A DNA stretch of 64,000 bases from Pocillopora verrucosa (GCF_036669915.1 NC_089319.1:15000770-15064769), one strand, 5' to 3'; positions 45,556-58,869 are shown, counted from the stretch's first letter. Numbers and translations: made by a program. Notes: generated from the sequence alone by a model not told the origin.

Positions 45556-48500
45556 ATGAATATCAGTCAAACAAATTCATATGGCAATGGGCTGCTGTAT
45601 GCAGGCTTCAATCAAGACCAAGGTTTGTATTCATACTATCGAGTGACGGATCGGAAACAGCTCAGACTGAGCTCAATCTTTACTTCCTTTTAAAGGTTGC
45701 TTTTCTTGTGGTATGGAGAACGGCTTTAGGATATACAACTGCGATCCGCTGAAAGAAAAAGAGCGTCAAGGTAACGTAAACATCTAAGCGTCTATGACAT
45801 ACCTGTGGCATTAATTTTGGTGGAAATGACATGGTTTCAGTTTCATCCACATAATATGCACGTTAGAGGTCAAACCCGACTTGTAAGCTCCCGAAATTAT
45901 ATCAAAGAATCTTTAAAATAATGTTCACTGGTTTGCAGTAGTAGCCTTTCTGATTTTCTTCGTAAAGTTTTATAGGAGAAGACTGACAAATACAAAATTA
46001 TTGCTTTGTAATCGGTTTCAAATCATACTCATTGACTCCTTCACCTATGATCAGGATATTAGTTCTCTGCACTGTACTACAACGGGCAATGACTTAATAC
46101 ATTACTTATAGTACAAGATTAAAGAATTTTGTGTAAAATTAAAAAACAACCTCCCCAAATTAACATTTTCGTTTCTTATTGTCACTTGAAAATGTATTAT
46201 TATTATAAATTTCCTTCTGGTCATTCGTGGGAGTGACTGGTGAAGCTAAGAAATGCATCTGAGTGCAGTGGGTCACTTTGACTGTGAGTAGTATCCACTG
46301 GGGTATCAATAGACTGCCAATCAGAGGAAGACTATGCTGGCTGACTAATTGTTTGCCAAAAATAGGTTAGGGTGAGGGAACAAAAATGTTGTGAGGTACC
46401 TTGATACAACCTGACTAATCTGACCTCAGGTGGGAGCTGTGAATTCTCAATGGTCTCCAGGAGTAATGTAAATACAGCACAAAATGCCAGCAGTATTGCA
46501 TTTAGTTTTTTTGGTGCTATAAATTATTATCACTATCATTATTATTTATGTGCTGTAGTATATATCACTATCACTTTGCTGGGCTTTGTGGTGCATTTTG
46601 CAGGTTAAAATAGAGAGTTTGGTGCTTGCATGCTGTCATGATTTGTCAGACTGTTTTTTTTTCCAGTTTTAATTTTCTTAATGCCCTCCAGAGTTGTAGT
46701 GATATTAACACAGTTTATTTTCTTGGCTATACATGTAAATATGTTTTGGGCCCTTCTTGGTCATTTAAACCCTTGCCTAGTGGTTTGGGCTGGAACAACT
46801 CTGAGTCAGGTCTAAAACATATTTCAGCCCAGAAACAGAAACCTTATTGATTTATCATTTTAATATATTTGTATGATTTCAATCTATGGCTCACTCTGAT
46901 TGATCAATCTTAGGGCCTGATTCTCTATAGTCATGGTGTGATTCTTATGTCATGCCAAAAGACAAAAAAAAAAAAAAGCTTAATCCCATCCTGATAGACG
47001 TCATTACTATATGAAGAATACTGGTTCAGCCTCTGTTAGTCATGTATTAAGAAATTATAAATACTCAATGAATCAGAATTTTAAGAGGATGAGCGTTTAG
47101 CGGGTAAATTGCTTAAAATTTTACTATCAATTACATTCTAATAATGCACAGGCAGAACCATTACTGAATAAACTGTGCTATGATTGATCAACTTCAGATT
47201 TCCCAGATGGTGGTATCAACTATGTGGAAATGCTTTTTCGATGTAATTATCTGGCACTTGTTGGAGGCGGACAAAATCCAAAGTATCCAAAGAACAAAGG
47301 TGAAAGATTTTATTGACATTATAATTCTTATTGCTCTAATCCTCTGGTTAAATTATCTGAAAAAAAAATCCCTTAATTGGTTACTTTGATTTCATATAAG
47401 GGGCAAAATTACATTCTTGTGACAATGATTCATGTACATGTATTTTCCATGTGATTAAGTGTTCATTTAAATTTGTATAATGTAGATGTACCAATTTCTT
47501 CATTTACAGTAACTCACAGCACAGTCATGGTATTGTCTTGTTATGACACTGACATATGAATGGAATAATGTCCTTTTCCCCTAAGCATATACATGTATAT
47601 GCTTGTATGCAACATACAAAGAGTTACTTATTGTTTTTATTTAACTTAATAGTGATGGTTTGGGATGACTTGAAAAAGAAGTGTGTCATAGAGTTGAATT
47701 TCTCTAGTGATGTCAAGGCAGTGAAGCTTAGAAGAGACAGGTTAGTGATTTGTTTAAAAGAAGTTCCAGCTTGCTAATGAGCTTTGACAGAATTTTTTCC
47801 ACATGACATGTGATCTCACTCCAATTTTCATATAATACAATGTGCTTCACTAGATTGAATTTATTGGTTTTTGAATGCTGCTGCTCATAAAAGCTATTTA
47901 TCAACCTTAGTAATCTGACCAATGACACAGGAACTTATCAGTTGGCTTTTATTTGATCACACTAAATATTCATGTTAGATTTGGTTTTGGGTTGATACCA
48001 CCAGAGAAACAAGCCCTTACCCAAACCTGCCAATAATCTTTACAAACATTATTTAGTGGAACAAAATGTTATATTTGGTTGTGGGTTGATGCCACTAGAG
48101 AGTCAACCCTCAACCAAATCTTTCAATTATCTTTACGAACATTATTTAGGGGAACGAAAATTCTTGATAAACCTTCTCTTAACACTTGTTATTACCATTT
48201 TTTGTCATGCTGAAATGATTATGTCATCTGAACACAGGGTTCATGGAATTTTTTGGTGTGATTTGTATTGTAAAATTGTCTTTGTAATGTTTCACAGGAT
48301 AGTAGTTGTGCTGGCAGAGCTTATCAAAGTCTTCACATTTACACAGAATCCTCAACAACTTCATGTGTTTGAGACAGCAATTAATCCCAAAGGTATGAAT
48401 TTCACACTTGAATGAGAAAATTCACCTTTTCAGTATTAGTTTTTATGTGTACTGTCAGGTGACTTCTGATTTAAACAAAAAGTGAAAGTTTGACAAAATT

Positions 48501-51500
48501 CCTGATAAGATACATCACTGTTCACTGAACTGGTTTGATTATTCCATGCCACAACACTTCCTGTTACATTCTTTGCATCTACTTTGGGGCTTACAAAATA
48601 ACACCTTGCCTTATAAATAATCAAACATATGATGAAACAAACTAGTCAATTTTGAGTGTTGAAGTGGTTTGCAACATTGGAAAATTATTTAAAACAAAAT
48701 GCTGAAGCTGAAGTTTGTACACAGGTAGTGGGTGGTTGACTCAATGTCCAAACTTTTGCCGTTTGTTTACATGTGTGATACCAAATTTGGCCAATCCCTG
48801 TTACAGTACCTCAGGATGATAGAATGTCATTCTTTTTCTCCTTTCATTCTTTCTTGCTCCTTAGTTACAAAACAAAGTTTGATTTTACTTAGCAGTGATC
48901 TCTTGTTTGAAGTGTGTTCCATTATCAGATTATCTTTGAATTGAGTTGTATTGAGTGAGTTCAATAGAGAAAGAAAGGGGGTCATTTACAAACCAGTTTA
49001 ATTTTTCAATGTGTGAACCAAGTTTCTATACTTTCCTTTTTAATGCTGCTCAAGGTTTTGTGCAAATACTCAATAGAAGTCAGAGTTCCTTTTGGATACA
49101 TAATTGATTAGCTACAAAGGACTACATGTACTTCTAGATGAGGTTTACTGTAGTAAAATTCAGGATTTTTCTTCCCTTGTAGGTTTGTGTGTCCTTTGTC
49201 CAAGCAGTAACAACTCTTTACTAGCATTTCCTGCACGTAAGATGGGACATGTTCAGATTGTTGACTTGGCCAACACAGAACGTGCTCCACAAGAGATTGC
49301 TGCTCATGAGGCTGCACTGAGTTGCATTGCCATGAATTTACAAGGAACAAGACTAGCAACAGCTTCTGAGAAGGTGTTATATCTTTCCTGTAATATTAAC
49401 TGTGTTGAAAAGATCAACTTTTTGTTACTCTGTGTCAACTGTGTTTTCATATATTGCTCTATATATTCCTCTTTTTGATCAGCATCAAACTAAATTGATT
49501 GAATTGCGTACACAGCTGTATCCCAAAAATGTTTCATAAACTACAGTAGTTATGCAAGGAGCTTGATATACTCTCTTTTGGGAACAATGTTTAAAATTCA
49601 CTTTGACGTAGCTTGTCTTTTACATATTGTAGACACTGGTGTAAACCACTGGCTGCTTAAGCAAAATCAGCTGCTTTTAATACTGCTGGTCAGTAATTTT
49701 AAGATTAGTATGAAGTGCAGGGATGAGGGGGTTTCACTTGTATGGGTATATTTTTTGGAACTGTCCCATTTTGGAAAGAGAATTTGATGATTACTGTCAA
49801 TGCATAAAGGTACAACAGCTTATTATGCTGAGATTCGGAATGGATTTTCAAGAAACAGTGGTAAAGGCTAGTCAGTGGATAATTGGTTAATAAGTAATTT
49901 TTTCTTTTACTTAATCTTCTCTACAGGGAACTCTGATAAGAGTTTTTGATACAAGTAATGCAGTACAACTGCACGAATTGAGACGAGGATCAGGAAGTGC
50001 TAATATTTACTGGTAAAAATGAAGAAATAATGCTTTTTATGTATGTGATTGTCTTTGAGAGGGCAGTCCTCAAAGGGACTGTTGGTGGTGACAATCACTT
50101 TACATTATGACAACCTGATGGAAATCTTTATTATGATATGGTGACTTCAATGTTGACTTCAGCTAATCAGCTGTTGGCATGTCACTTGACTTTTGCACCA
50201 CTCAGTCAGGTTGATGAATGATGTTCACCATTCTAAACCCCCAAATCATTTTGTCAAATTTTCCTGTCAATTAAGGTCTGTGGTGCTATTATAGTAAACA
50301 AAATATCACATGGTTGCTTGTTTATGTAGATATGGAATTTCTCTTCTTGTGTTCAACTTGATATCTCACTCATACTCTCTGTGTATCAATGATAAGATGC
50401 CAAATAGAGATTAGTGTAAGCAGCAGCAGTTATCAGGTGTGGCTCCAGAGGTTTGGAGTTACCTGTTCTCCAACAAAATTTGCCATAGCTCAGAAATCAT
50501 TACTAACATATTTCAGGTGTGCATGGTTTTCTGTGTTTTACAGTAATGGTGGTCGGCTAAGAATATATGAAAGTCATATATTTGAACTGCGGATAAAGAC
50601 GTGAATGAAAGTGATCCTTGCAGTATTGTGCACTACTTGAGCAGTAGTGAAAATAAGACCTGAAAAAAATTCAGGCCTGCATGGGGTTAGAATAAAGGGA
50701 ATAAAGGGTTAGAATAAAGGGAATGATTGCTAATTGAACTAACATAATGACCAGCTCCCAGTTGGTTTGTTAGCTCAGTTGGTAGAGTGCTGCACTGGTG
50801 TTGCAAAGGTCATGGGTTCAAATCCCGTACAGGCCTGAATTTTTTTCAGGCCTTATTTTCACTACTGCTCAAGTAGTGCAGATTAGTGCAGGGATCACTT
50901 TCATTCAAGTAATGGTAGTGTTGTAAGATATCGACAGCTTTCATTTCTTTCTTTCCCTTGAGTAATACTGCTGAGTGATTCATGGAGATCACAAGGATAA
51001 AGGGAGTGATTGCTAACCTAAGAAGCTTTGACTGATTAACTAATCCTCCTTGTTGGTACCATGTAGGAAATTTATGAATCTAAAAGTGTGGAGAATTTGG
51101 ATAACTATGTCATAGTGTAAAGGGCTAGTTCAGGCAGTAAATTGAAATGATCATGGTTTATTATTTTGCATTATTTTGTGTGCCATTTTCTCGATGATTT
51201 CAACAATAGTAGATAACAAAGAGTCTGTTTTATTTGTAGTATAAACTTCAACCATGACTCAGAACTTTTGTGTGTATCAAGTGATCATGGTACAGTTCAC
51301 ATCTTTGCCATTGAAGATCCAAAGAAAAATAAACAGTCAAGGTAAGGTCCTCTCCCTCCAAGGTAAATTTTTTAGATTAGCTCTAAACATGTACATGTGC
51401 TTCACAGTGCACATAGATTTAGGATAAATACATAAAATTCATTATGCAAGTGGAAATCCAGTCTGAGCTAAGGTCCCCCCCTTGGGATTGGAGAGTTGTC

Positions 51501-52808
51501 CTGGTATACAGGTGTTCCCATCTGGGCTGGCAATTCGATTTTTTAGTGGGATGTAGAAATATTGAAGTGACTTTCACAGCTGCTGCAGATTATCCAGGGT
51601 TTGTAGCATGAAGGAAGGAGAGCTAATGCTATTTTTCCTGAGAGGAAAAGGTTCTTTAGAGAGGTTCCCTTACAGTTCACTCTGCTAGTATTGTATTTAC
51701 CATATACTCATGAGCAGTTGTCTTTCTTATGAATTCTGAGACCCTGGCTAGGAGTTGAACCTTGACTTGTTGATGTGGAAGCACATCTTCTACATTCTCC
51801 ACCTGTAACTAATCCTCCCTCCACCTGTTACTTTGCTTATTATTTTACAAAATGTACATTTACATGAACAGTGTATACAGCTCTGGTATAATGGTATTGG
51901 AGCTCAACAATTTTGTCAGCGGCTTATATAGAGAAATGGCTTTGGAATTGTTACAAGATGAATTTATAATGTTGTATATATTTTTTATTTTCTTTTGAGC
52001 TAAAATCACATCTGTAAGCCATGCAATAAGAAATCACTGTTCATGGATACATGATATATGTGCTGCACTGCCTGTGTTCTGGATTACATAATTTTTTTCC
52101 TAAATTATTTCCTTTTTTTTATGTCAGTCTTGCCACAGCCCACAACTTTCTTCCAAAATACTTCAGCTCTAAGTGGAGCTTTTCAAGATTTCAAGTTCCT
52201 GGTGACCCACACTGTGTTTGTGCATTTGGAAGTGAAAAAAACACTGTCATAGGTATGTTCATTGTTCTTTTTAATAGAAAGCAAGGGACATACATGCATC
52301 GCAACTTCAGATACATTTAAAATATTCAGGATAGGCTGTCACTGTACATGTACACTGTGCAGTCTTGTTTGGATTGTAAGCCTCATTGCTCTGCATGTGT
52401 GGAATAGTTTATAACTTAGTTACCACGTATGGAATAATTTATGACTAACGATGTAGGTCTGGGTTACTTGATGCTTCTCAGTAGAATGGTTTTTAAGTGT
52501 CATGAACTCCTTGGACAAATTCACTAAAACATCAGCCAGCATTGGAAAATTCATCTGGCATTTCGATAGTCACAGGTTGCAATCTCGTGAGAAGCTGCAG
52601 GAATTTTGCTTGTTCAAGTAGACTTACAAGTTTGATAACATTGTTACTTTTTTCAGTTGATAATTTGTTTTGATCATCCGTTTCTTTTGTTGATTTCTCC
52701 GTAGCTATTTGTGCAGATGGCAGTTATTATAAGTTTGCTTTTAATTCCAAAGGAGAGTGTTCACGAGACGCCTATGCACAGTTCCTTCAGATGACAGACG
52801 GAGATTGA
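45556..52808 (+). CDS. WDR45B: WD repeat domain phosphoinositide-interacting protein 3, ten exons
   Basis: Exons: 45556-45622, 45696-45770, 47198-47299, 47653-47740, 48298-48392, 49183-49373, 49927-50012, 51240-51341, 52128-52252, 52705-52808. All are GT-AG and phase-consistent, giving 344 residues, the length of human WDR45B. It is a seven-bladed PROPPIN. Blocks include [88 protein letters not shown] and [13 protein letters not shown]. The PI3P/PI(3,5)P2-binding L-R-R-G motif is at 224-227 ([14 protein letters not shown]). PROPPINs act at phagophore and endosomal membranes in autophagy; this member links to the AMPK-TSC and FIP200 side. The exon-3 acceptor was chosen as 47196-47197, because it restores the family length (DFPDGG) versus an AG 15 bp downstream. 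Intron 7 holds a tRNA-like SINE. Confidence 0.95.
50607..50906. mobile_element. tRNA-Thr-like SINE between inverted flanks (WDR45B intron 7)
   Basis: Downstream flank 50831-50906 (GGCCTGAATTTTTTTCAGG, CACTACTGCTCAAGTAGTGC, GGGATCACTTTCATTCA) is the reverse complement of the upstream flank 50607-50688 at about 90%. The tRNA-like unit sits off-centre between them. GGCCTGAA...TTCAGGCC is itself a hairpin in each arm. The middle also has a 20-bp tandem pair, GGTTAGAATAAAGGGAAT (50686-50725). Most likely two SINE copies head to head, the left one lacking the tRNA part. Confidence 0.75.
50764..50836 (+). tRNA. tRNA-Thr-like sequence, anticodon GGT (SINE head or pseudogene)
   Basis: A cloverleaf can be drawn. 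Acceptor GGTTTGT pairs with ACAGGCC (with G-U pairs). The D-arm is GCTC...GAGT. The anticodon stem CTGCA/TGCAA has one mismatch and the loop is CTGGTGT, giving anticodon GGT. The T-arm is ATGGG TTCAAAT CCCGT. A-box (TAGCTCAGTTGG) and B-box (GGTTCAAATCC) are good. Eukaryotes normally use AGT rather than GGT for Thr, and the unit continues into a SINE body. A SINE head or tRNA pseudogene is therefore more likely than a working tRNA. Confidence 0.6.
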
Positions 52809-54154
52809 ACTACTCGCTCATTCAATTAGTTTCTATTTCGAATCTTATGCTGTTACGAACGATCACTGTAGGATGCAAAATATATTTTTTAATTATTAGT
52901 TATGAATCACCTTTTTCCAACTTTGATGGGGGATGTTTGATGCTTGGCATGATTGGAAAGAAAATTATGTACATGAATACAACAAATGGGAAGAACTGAA
53001 TGTCACCCCAAGCAATTGGTAAATTGTAGCACTTCTCGTATTTAAGTAACACTAGTAAGCTATCTCTGGTTTCTAATAGTAGTGTCGCACTTCTTTACCC
53101 TGTAGCTGACGAGAAAGTTGAAAGTATTTCAGTAAAAGATAATATATAACTGGAAAACAATTCCTGTATTAATATTAGATACTAGCAGCAGTAATGGATT
53201 GCTTTGGAACAGTGTTGACAGACAACCGTTTGGAGGACATTTTTCAGCTCTAAAACCTCGCTTCCGAGTGATGTCAAGCCCCCTTCCCCGCCAAAACACA
53301 GCGTCATAAATGAGTAGTGGTTTCGTCTCTTTTGCAAGGATGTAACAAGCTCCTCAGAGGGTCTTGTAATTGGTTTGTACAATGGCTTAATGAAACGCGA
53401 AAGCGTTCCTTTTGTGAATAACTTAAAAAAATCGATTACATTTATGCGTCATTCACAAATCCATGAAAACTGAGAAATTAAAACGATTGGAATAGTGCAT
53501 GTGTAGTGTAAAGAATTGTATTAGATAACTATTTTAGTATTAAAAGTTCTATCCTGTTTTTAACATGTTTACGCACAGTATATCTTATTGAGAGAAACTG
53601 TAATTGTTGGGGTAGCTTCGTGAAAAACTAGTCAAGGACTCATTAGGAACTCTTTTTTTTGCCTCATAAGAGATCATAACCGCTTTCGCATTTAAAAATT
53701 CCCCGAGTTTTTTTATTTTCATATTCCATTCTGTTCGCTTCCTCGCTTCTTTCCTACTGTTCGCACAAAACAGTCCTCAGCTAAGGACACGGGACGTGTT
53801 TTACAGCTTACCTTGGTATCAAATGCGGTTCTAGCAAAATAGCTATCATGTATGTTGTATAGCAGTTCTAACAGATCGGTTGCAAGCTCTTTAACCGCAG
53901 TCTTGCATACCGACGCCTGGCACGTGGTGGGTCTCTGCATGTGACAGATGGTGTCTATGTAATGAGGCAATTAGATTGTAATGAGAATACTCGTGATAGA
54001 TTTCGTTTTAAAGTTTTAAATCGCTGTAGAATAATGATTTCGCCCTGTATCGCTAGAGCGGAGTGTGGAGGAAGGGAAGGGGGAGGGATCGAACTTGACC
54101 ATTTCTCATACTCACAGGTTCAAATCATTTACTGCAATGAAAGTTACTGATTCT
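52809..54154. other. WDR45B 3' flank, no gene recognised
   Basis: AT-rich. The minus-strand frame 53719-53970 (Cys-containing, 83 codons) and other short frames are not recognised and lack convincing splice context. Confidence 0.45.
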
Positions 54155-56580
54155 CTATGACCCTACTAAGCGCAATTTTTCTCTCAATTCCGAAATATCA
54201 GGCGCATCGATGTCCTGCTGCTGATCTAAAATACAAAGATTTGTGATTAGATGACATTACAGGTACCCGTGATAACTTAAGAGATACATGTTAGCTCGCT
54301 CATTAATTTTACAATGCAATAGCGATTTTTTAACACGATTGTAGGACAATTTAAAGGTATTTCCCAACTAGTTCAAGAAATTTTGAATGAGAGCTGTAGA
54401 TCAAAAAGGTGCGATCCTCTAACACAAAATAATTTGCCAATTTTTATGTCAACAAGAACGTAACTCACTTCACATTTGTTAAAAACCATTAGCTGCTTCT
54501 ATTTCATTGGTTGGAAAAGATCCGCTTTCATATTTTCATAAGTAAAACCATTAATTCAAATCGTTCAAACTGAAATTCCACACTACACCAGCCCAAGAAG
54601 GTGGTTTAAAAGGAAAAGCCAATCACCACAGTTAAGCAAAAAGAATTAAAACTTTTTTCAGTGTTTGAGGCTACTGCGATTGTACACGACCTGGCCGTGT
54701 GCAGCTTAATAACAGCCGAAAGTGCCATCTAAAAATCCGCACTACAGTACTTTCACTTCCGCTTTTTTAATTTCCCATTTGGAAAAGGCAAATCGTTAGC
54801 CTTTTATCATGTCTTTCTAAGGTCCGACATGCGCTTCTTATCACGGAGTCTATCGGCAAAGAGTAGGTGAAAAGTTTTTTTTCCACAAGGCGAACAAGGA
54901 AAATGTATATTCAGCTATGTCTTAGTGATAGGATTGATTGAACAGGTCGAAACAGTGGACTTTTAGGGGAAGGAGTTACTTTTGTAATGCAGGAATTGTA
55001 CACGAAAAAAAGATCGTCAAATTAAAGCTCAGTAGTTTTTTTCCTAGGTGGCTGAATTTATTCAAAGGTGCACCGGTGTGATGGAAGGAAAATGTAAACT
55101 TACACCGACAACTTTGAAAGAAAGTGAAATTGACGAAAATAAGATGTCAGTAGCAGTTTGCAACAGTAATTTGCATGATTTACAGACAACAAAATTTAAC
55201 CGAAAATATCTAATATCTGGTAAACTTTTTTTACAACTCCATTGCGAAAAAATAAAAATAAGAATTTTTTTTACCATAAATGATTAATAACTTTATTTGA
55301 AAGTAGAGGGTACACACAACAACGAAGCTAACAACCAATTGGTTCTTTTAAACATGCGCATTTCGAATTATAAGTAGGAGGCGACGTAGGTTAATAACAT
55401 ACAAAGTTCAACAATAATTTTTTTTGCCTTTGTTGGTTCTATGGAAACAAGTTAAAACACTGTAAAAGGATACTGCAAGGTAAACTCAAATTTTTATCGC
55501 CTTCAAATTAGAGCCCTTCTGCTGTAAGATCCAATTGCAGCTTTAACATTTTCACAAAGGTAAGAGAATACTTTTATCAATGTGGCAAATCTTTGTTTTC
55601 ACGACAACGGTTTTTTCCCCAGAGACAATTGGAACGGGATAATTTGGCAAATATTTCCATACAGATACATATGTGTATATAGTATATGTCAGTGGAACGA
55701 CTCAACCTAACCAGCGACATGCAAGGTCAGGATAGTTAGGGAAACGTTGCTCGGAAAAAAGAAATATGCATAGTTTTGCTACAGAAATATCAGCAAAAGG
55801 TACAAGAACAATTCATTAACCCGTTGTTTGTCAAAAGCCCGTTTCTGTTGCGATAGGTTAAGCTGACTTAGGAACACTTTACGTAATTTTCCTTCGCACG
55901 ACTTAATTCGGCTGACATGAATATCTTCAATGCGCAGATTCTTCACTTCTAAATATTTCCGCATTTCCTGTAAGATCGATTCAGCCTTGTAAACTTACCG
56001 CATCATAATTTAGGTCAAACAAAAAAGCAGTTTTCAATGAAAAACGATATCTTTGCAGCGACTCAGCATTTACCACAAGCAACCAAACTTTTTTCTCTCC
56101 GCTGTAATATTGAGATATTCGTCAACAATCCTTTAAATCTACTGTATGAATGTTCGTGCTTGTGGACAGAAAATGACTCCATGTTTCGCCCCTCCTTGAT
56201 TAAACAAGCTCCTCATATTTCTTGTGTATGGAGTAAGTGCATTAATTGCTTCCACTATGAGAAAAAAAATAGCATAAATAGACTCAATTTTTTATGTGCT
56301 ACGATAGAGATGATGCTGGGGCTGATTTCGGAAAGAGAAAAATAAGTCACTTTCCCACCTTATCCACGACATACTTTCATTCAGTGAAACTAGAGTAAAA
56401 CTTGATCTGCTTGTTATTGCTAGAATAAGAGACATATCTGAAACTTGAAAATATAATATTTTGCTCATGTTTCTGTAGATTTTAGTTTGCAACATTGCCA
56501 GATAAAACCGATACTGTTCTTTAAGTTCTTTCAGGGTTTCATAATATTCATAAATAAGTGTTTTACCTTTTCAAGCAGTT
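54155..56580 (-). CDS. Candidate exons of an unrecognised coiled-coil gene
   Basis: Three coding-looking pieces lie on the minus strand. (a) A terminal exon, 54225-54155, has a TATTTTAG acceptor and encodes QQQDIDAPDISELREKLRLV-GS, then a stop. (b) 55967-55821, after a CTTACAG acceptor, reads EMRKYLEVKNLRIEDIHVSR and KSCEGKLRKVFLSQLNLSQQ, charged and helical; its donor is uncertain (GTTAAT at 55820 or GTAAAG inside). (c) About 56570-56450 reads TLIYEYYETLKELKEQYRFY, LAMLQTKIYRNM. Heptad-like spacing of Leu/Ile and high charge suggest coiled coils. Linking exons were not found, and phases (a)/(b) need at least one more exon between them. They may not belong to one gene. No family recognised. 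Confidence 0.35.
55048..55218 (+). other. Exon-like open frame on the opposite strand
   Basis: Flanked by a TTTTTTCCTAG acceptor (ending 55047) and a GTAAAC donor. It encodes VAEFIQRCTGVMEGKCKLTP and continues to NRKYLIS. Not recognised. It conflicts in strand with the minus-strand candidates around it, so one of the two may be spurious. Confidence 0.25.
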
Positions 56581-57493
56581 ACGTGAATCAACCTCCTTGT
56601 GTTTATGTGTCGTAAGAAAAACTGGGCAGGTGTTTTGTTGAAGAGGACATTAGGAAAACAAAAGAATATTTTCCGCCAGAAGAGAGTTGGTACTATGGTC
56701 AGAGAGCCAAGAACACCACTTTTACACTTTTCTTAAATATGTAATTCGGTGGACAAAATGCCGCTGAAACAGAAGTGGTTCTTGTGTCATATCGAAAGCT
56801 GAGAATACTACTACGATAAAATATATCTAAATGCAATAGGTATTCATAATATTTTTTTTCCTTAAAACATAATTGGCGGGCCGCTCCTATCCCAAATTAT
56901 GAAAATAACTCTTTTGAGCTTCTGTGGCCGTGAAAAATAGTCGATGGTGAAAGATTGAGGGAAACTACAACACAAATCAATGCAATAAAGCATCAAATGT
57001 TAGTGATGGAAATCCTTGCTTATCGCACGGGTCCATGAAAGAGTGAGGCCGTATGTTTACATTCATGCTTTTCCCTACTCCTAATCTTTAGAAACCTGAT
57101 TACAGGATTTAACGTTATTTCGACTAAGCCTTCCAATCATGTTTCTTAAATGAGCTATCGTATTTACTTGATCAAGCGCCGAGGCAATTATTCAATTTTT
57201 GCGTTTCTGATGCGAAGTTCATAACGTTGCGGCATTTATTTCAAAATCATATTTCTCCAGTTTACCACGATAAATCATTTTGTGACTCAGAAACTTCTTT
57301 TAAGTTCTCAAGTCTCGTTTTTAGATAAAAAAATTTCGACGGAAGGTGGAGGTAACCGAGTTATATGATACTTGATATCCAATTTTACTATAAACTTCGA
57401 ATAAATGCAACATTCTTCTGATTGGGTGCGGTGTATATACCAGGGCGGTGTTTACTCCAGTAATATGGTTGTGACACAAAACTGTTATTGCAG
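56581..57493. other. Upstream region of the TSR-like gene, nothing recognised
   Basis: AT-rich spacer. TATTGCAG immediately before the ATG at 57494 resembles a splice acceptor, so a 5' UTR exon may lie in this interval. Confidence 0.4.
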
Positions 57494-58723
57494 ATGTTGT
57501 TGCCACAGGCTCTGCTCACCGCCACGTTAGCTTTCTACTTCATGCATTCATCTCTTGGTTCAAGCAGTGTAACAGTTACTCCCTCACTCACAGCAACATC
57601 AAATTCAACCATTGGCACGACCTCTCCAACTGTAGTTAACAGCACTACTACCAAACAGGGTAATTCCGGAGGCAGCTCCCTTCTCTCTAAGGATGGACAT
57701 AGAATGACTACCGTATCAATAGCGAAGTCCGTAGATCACTCTGTCAATCAGACCGCCACTGTGTCTATTGGTTACGGTAAGAATATGACGGTACAGTTAG
57801 CAAAAATAACAACTTGGTTTGATGAATACTTACAGTTATATAAATGATACTTCGTTAGACAAATAGAAACTTATGAAATGGTTCTACAGGAAGCCTTATT
57901 TATCATGCTCATTAGCGCTTTTTAATGAAACCTACGTCGTTCAAATGAAGACCCAAACCTGAATATGACCAGACTGATAAGTACCTGGATGGAAAAGTTA
58001 ACGACAACTTACATCAAATACATTTTAACCGAAAAAAATTGCTTTGCTTGATTCTGTAGCTGCAGTAAGGTGGTCTTCTTGGAGAGTAGAAAATACCGAT
58101 GATTGCCAGAAGAAGTGTTGTGACACAGGGGGCCCAGTGATTCGCCAGATAAGAAATTGTACGATCATAACAGAGCGATGCATAGGTCTCAATAGATGCT
58201 CACATTATGGACCCGTGGAGCGAGATGTATCGTGTTACACAGTGTGCGATTGCATGCACAGTCTAGGTCAGTTGTTTTCATCATTTTGTTTCACTTTTGT
58301 TTGAAACCAAAGCCCTATGTCACTAACCATGTGACTGACTGAGATCCCATGTTATGGCGAAAGACAATTGAGACGTGGTAACATGTAGTGAGCCGAACAT
58401 GAGAGTGGGAAATGTATCAGAGAAATTAGTATACCTAACCAAATGACAAAAACTATACAAACAGCACACATTACTTTGTGCGACATATTTGACTCACTTT
58501 TAGTCCCTAGATATAAAGTTCTTTTTCCCTGTCGACAAAAGAAAAGAATGTAGAAATGGTTATTAGTTTATCTCAACCATACTTTTTTAACCCACATATC
58601 ATTTAAGATCGTATGAATATCAGGGAAACTAGTGTATGTTTGTCTTTATCTGTTCCAGGGCACTTCTTGGCTGCTCCGGTGATTATGACGGTCATGTCCA
58701 ATATTCTAGCGGTTACTTGGTAG
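57494..58723 (+). CDS. Small secreted protein with thrombospondin type-1-like module, three exons
   Basis: Exons 57494-57776, 58060-58266 and 58659-58723 are joined by two phase-1 GT-AG introns and give 184 residues. Residues 1-22 look like a signal peptide (MLLPQALLTATLAFYFMHSS). Residues 23-65 are Ser/Thr-rich with N-glycosylation sequons at N37 and N49, and a further one at N85. Exon 2 encodes a nine-Cys module starting RWSSW (99-102) with C110, C114, C115, GG-x3-R-x2-R-x-C128 and C135-C159. This follows the WSxW...R-R-C logic of TSR1 domains, though the spacing is atypical. Exon 3 adds a hydrophobic tail (FLAAPVIMTVMSNILAVTW) that could be a GPI-attachment or membrane signal. Likely cell-surface or extracellular; function unknown. 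Confidence 0.72.
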
Positions 58724-58869
58724 AATGTGGCATGCAACTAAAGATATGTACTGAGTTTGTAGCCAATCACCGTCGTGGATATGTTTTAAAGGATTTTTTT
58801 CTGTTCCCTAACCCGCGCTTATTTTGCTCTTTTTGTTAACAAATAAGCGAAAGTTCTTTCTTTTTCTCG

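Noticed and set aside
47201..47299. Alternative exon-3 acceptor in WDR45B at TTTCCCAG (47212)
   Set aside because: Also in frame, but it shortens a conserved loop by five residues; the upstream CTTCAG keeps the family length.
50764..50836. Functional tRNA-Thr gene
   Set aside because: The anticodon GGT is not normally used for Thr in eukaryotes, the anticodon stem has a mismatch, and the unit continues into a SINE body.
53719..53970. Cys-containing 83-codon minus-strand frame
   Set aside because: No signal peptide, domain or splice context; not supported.
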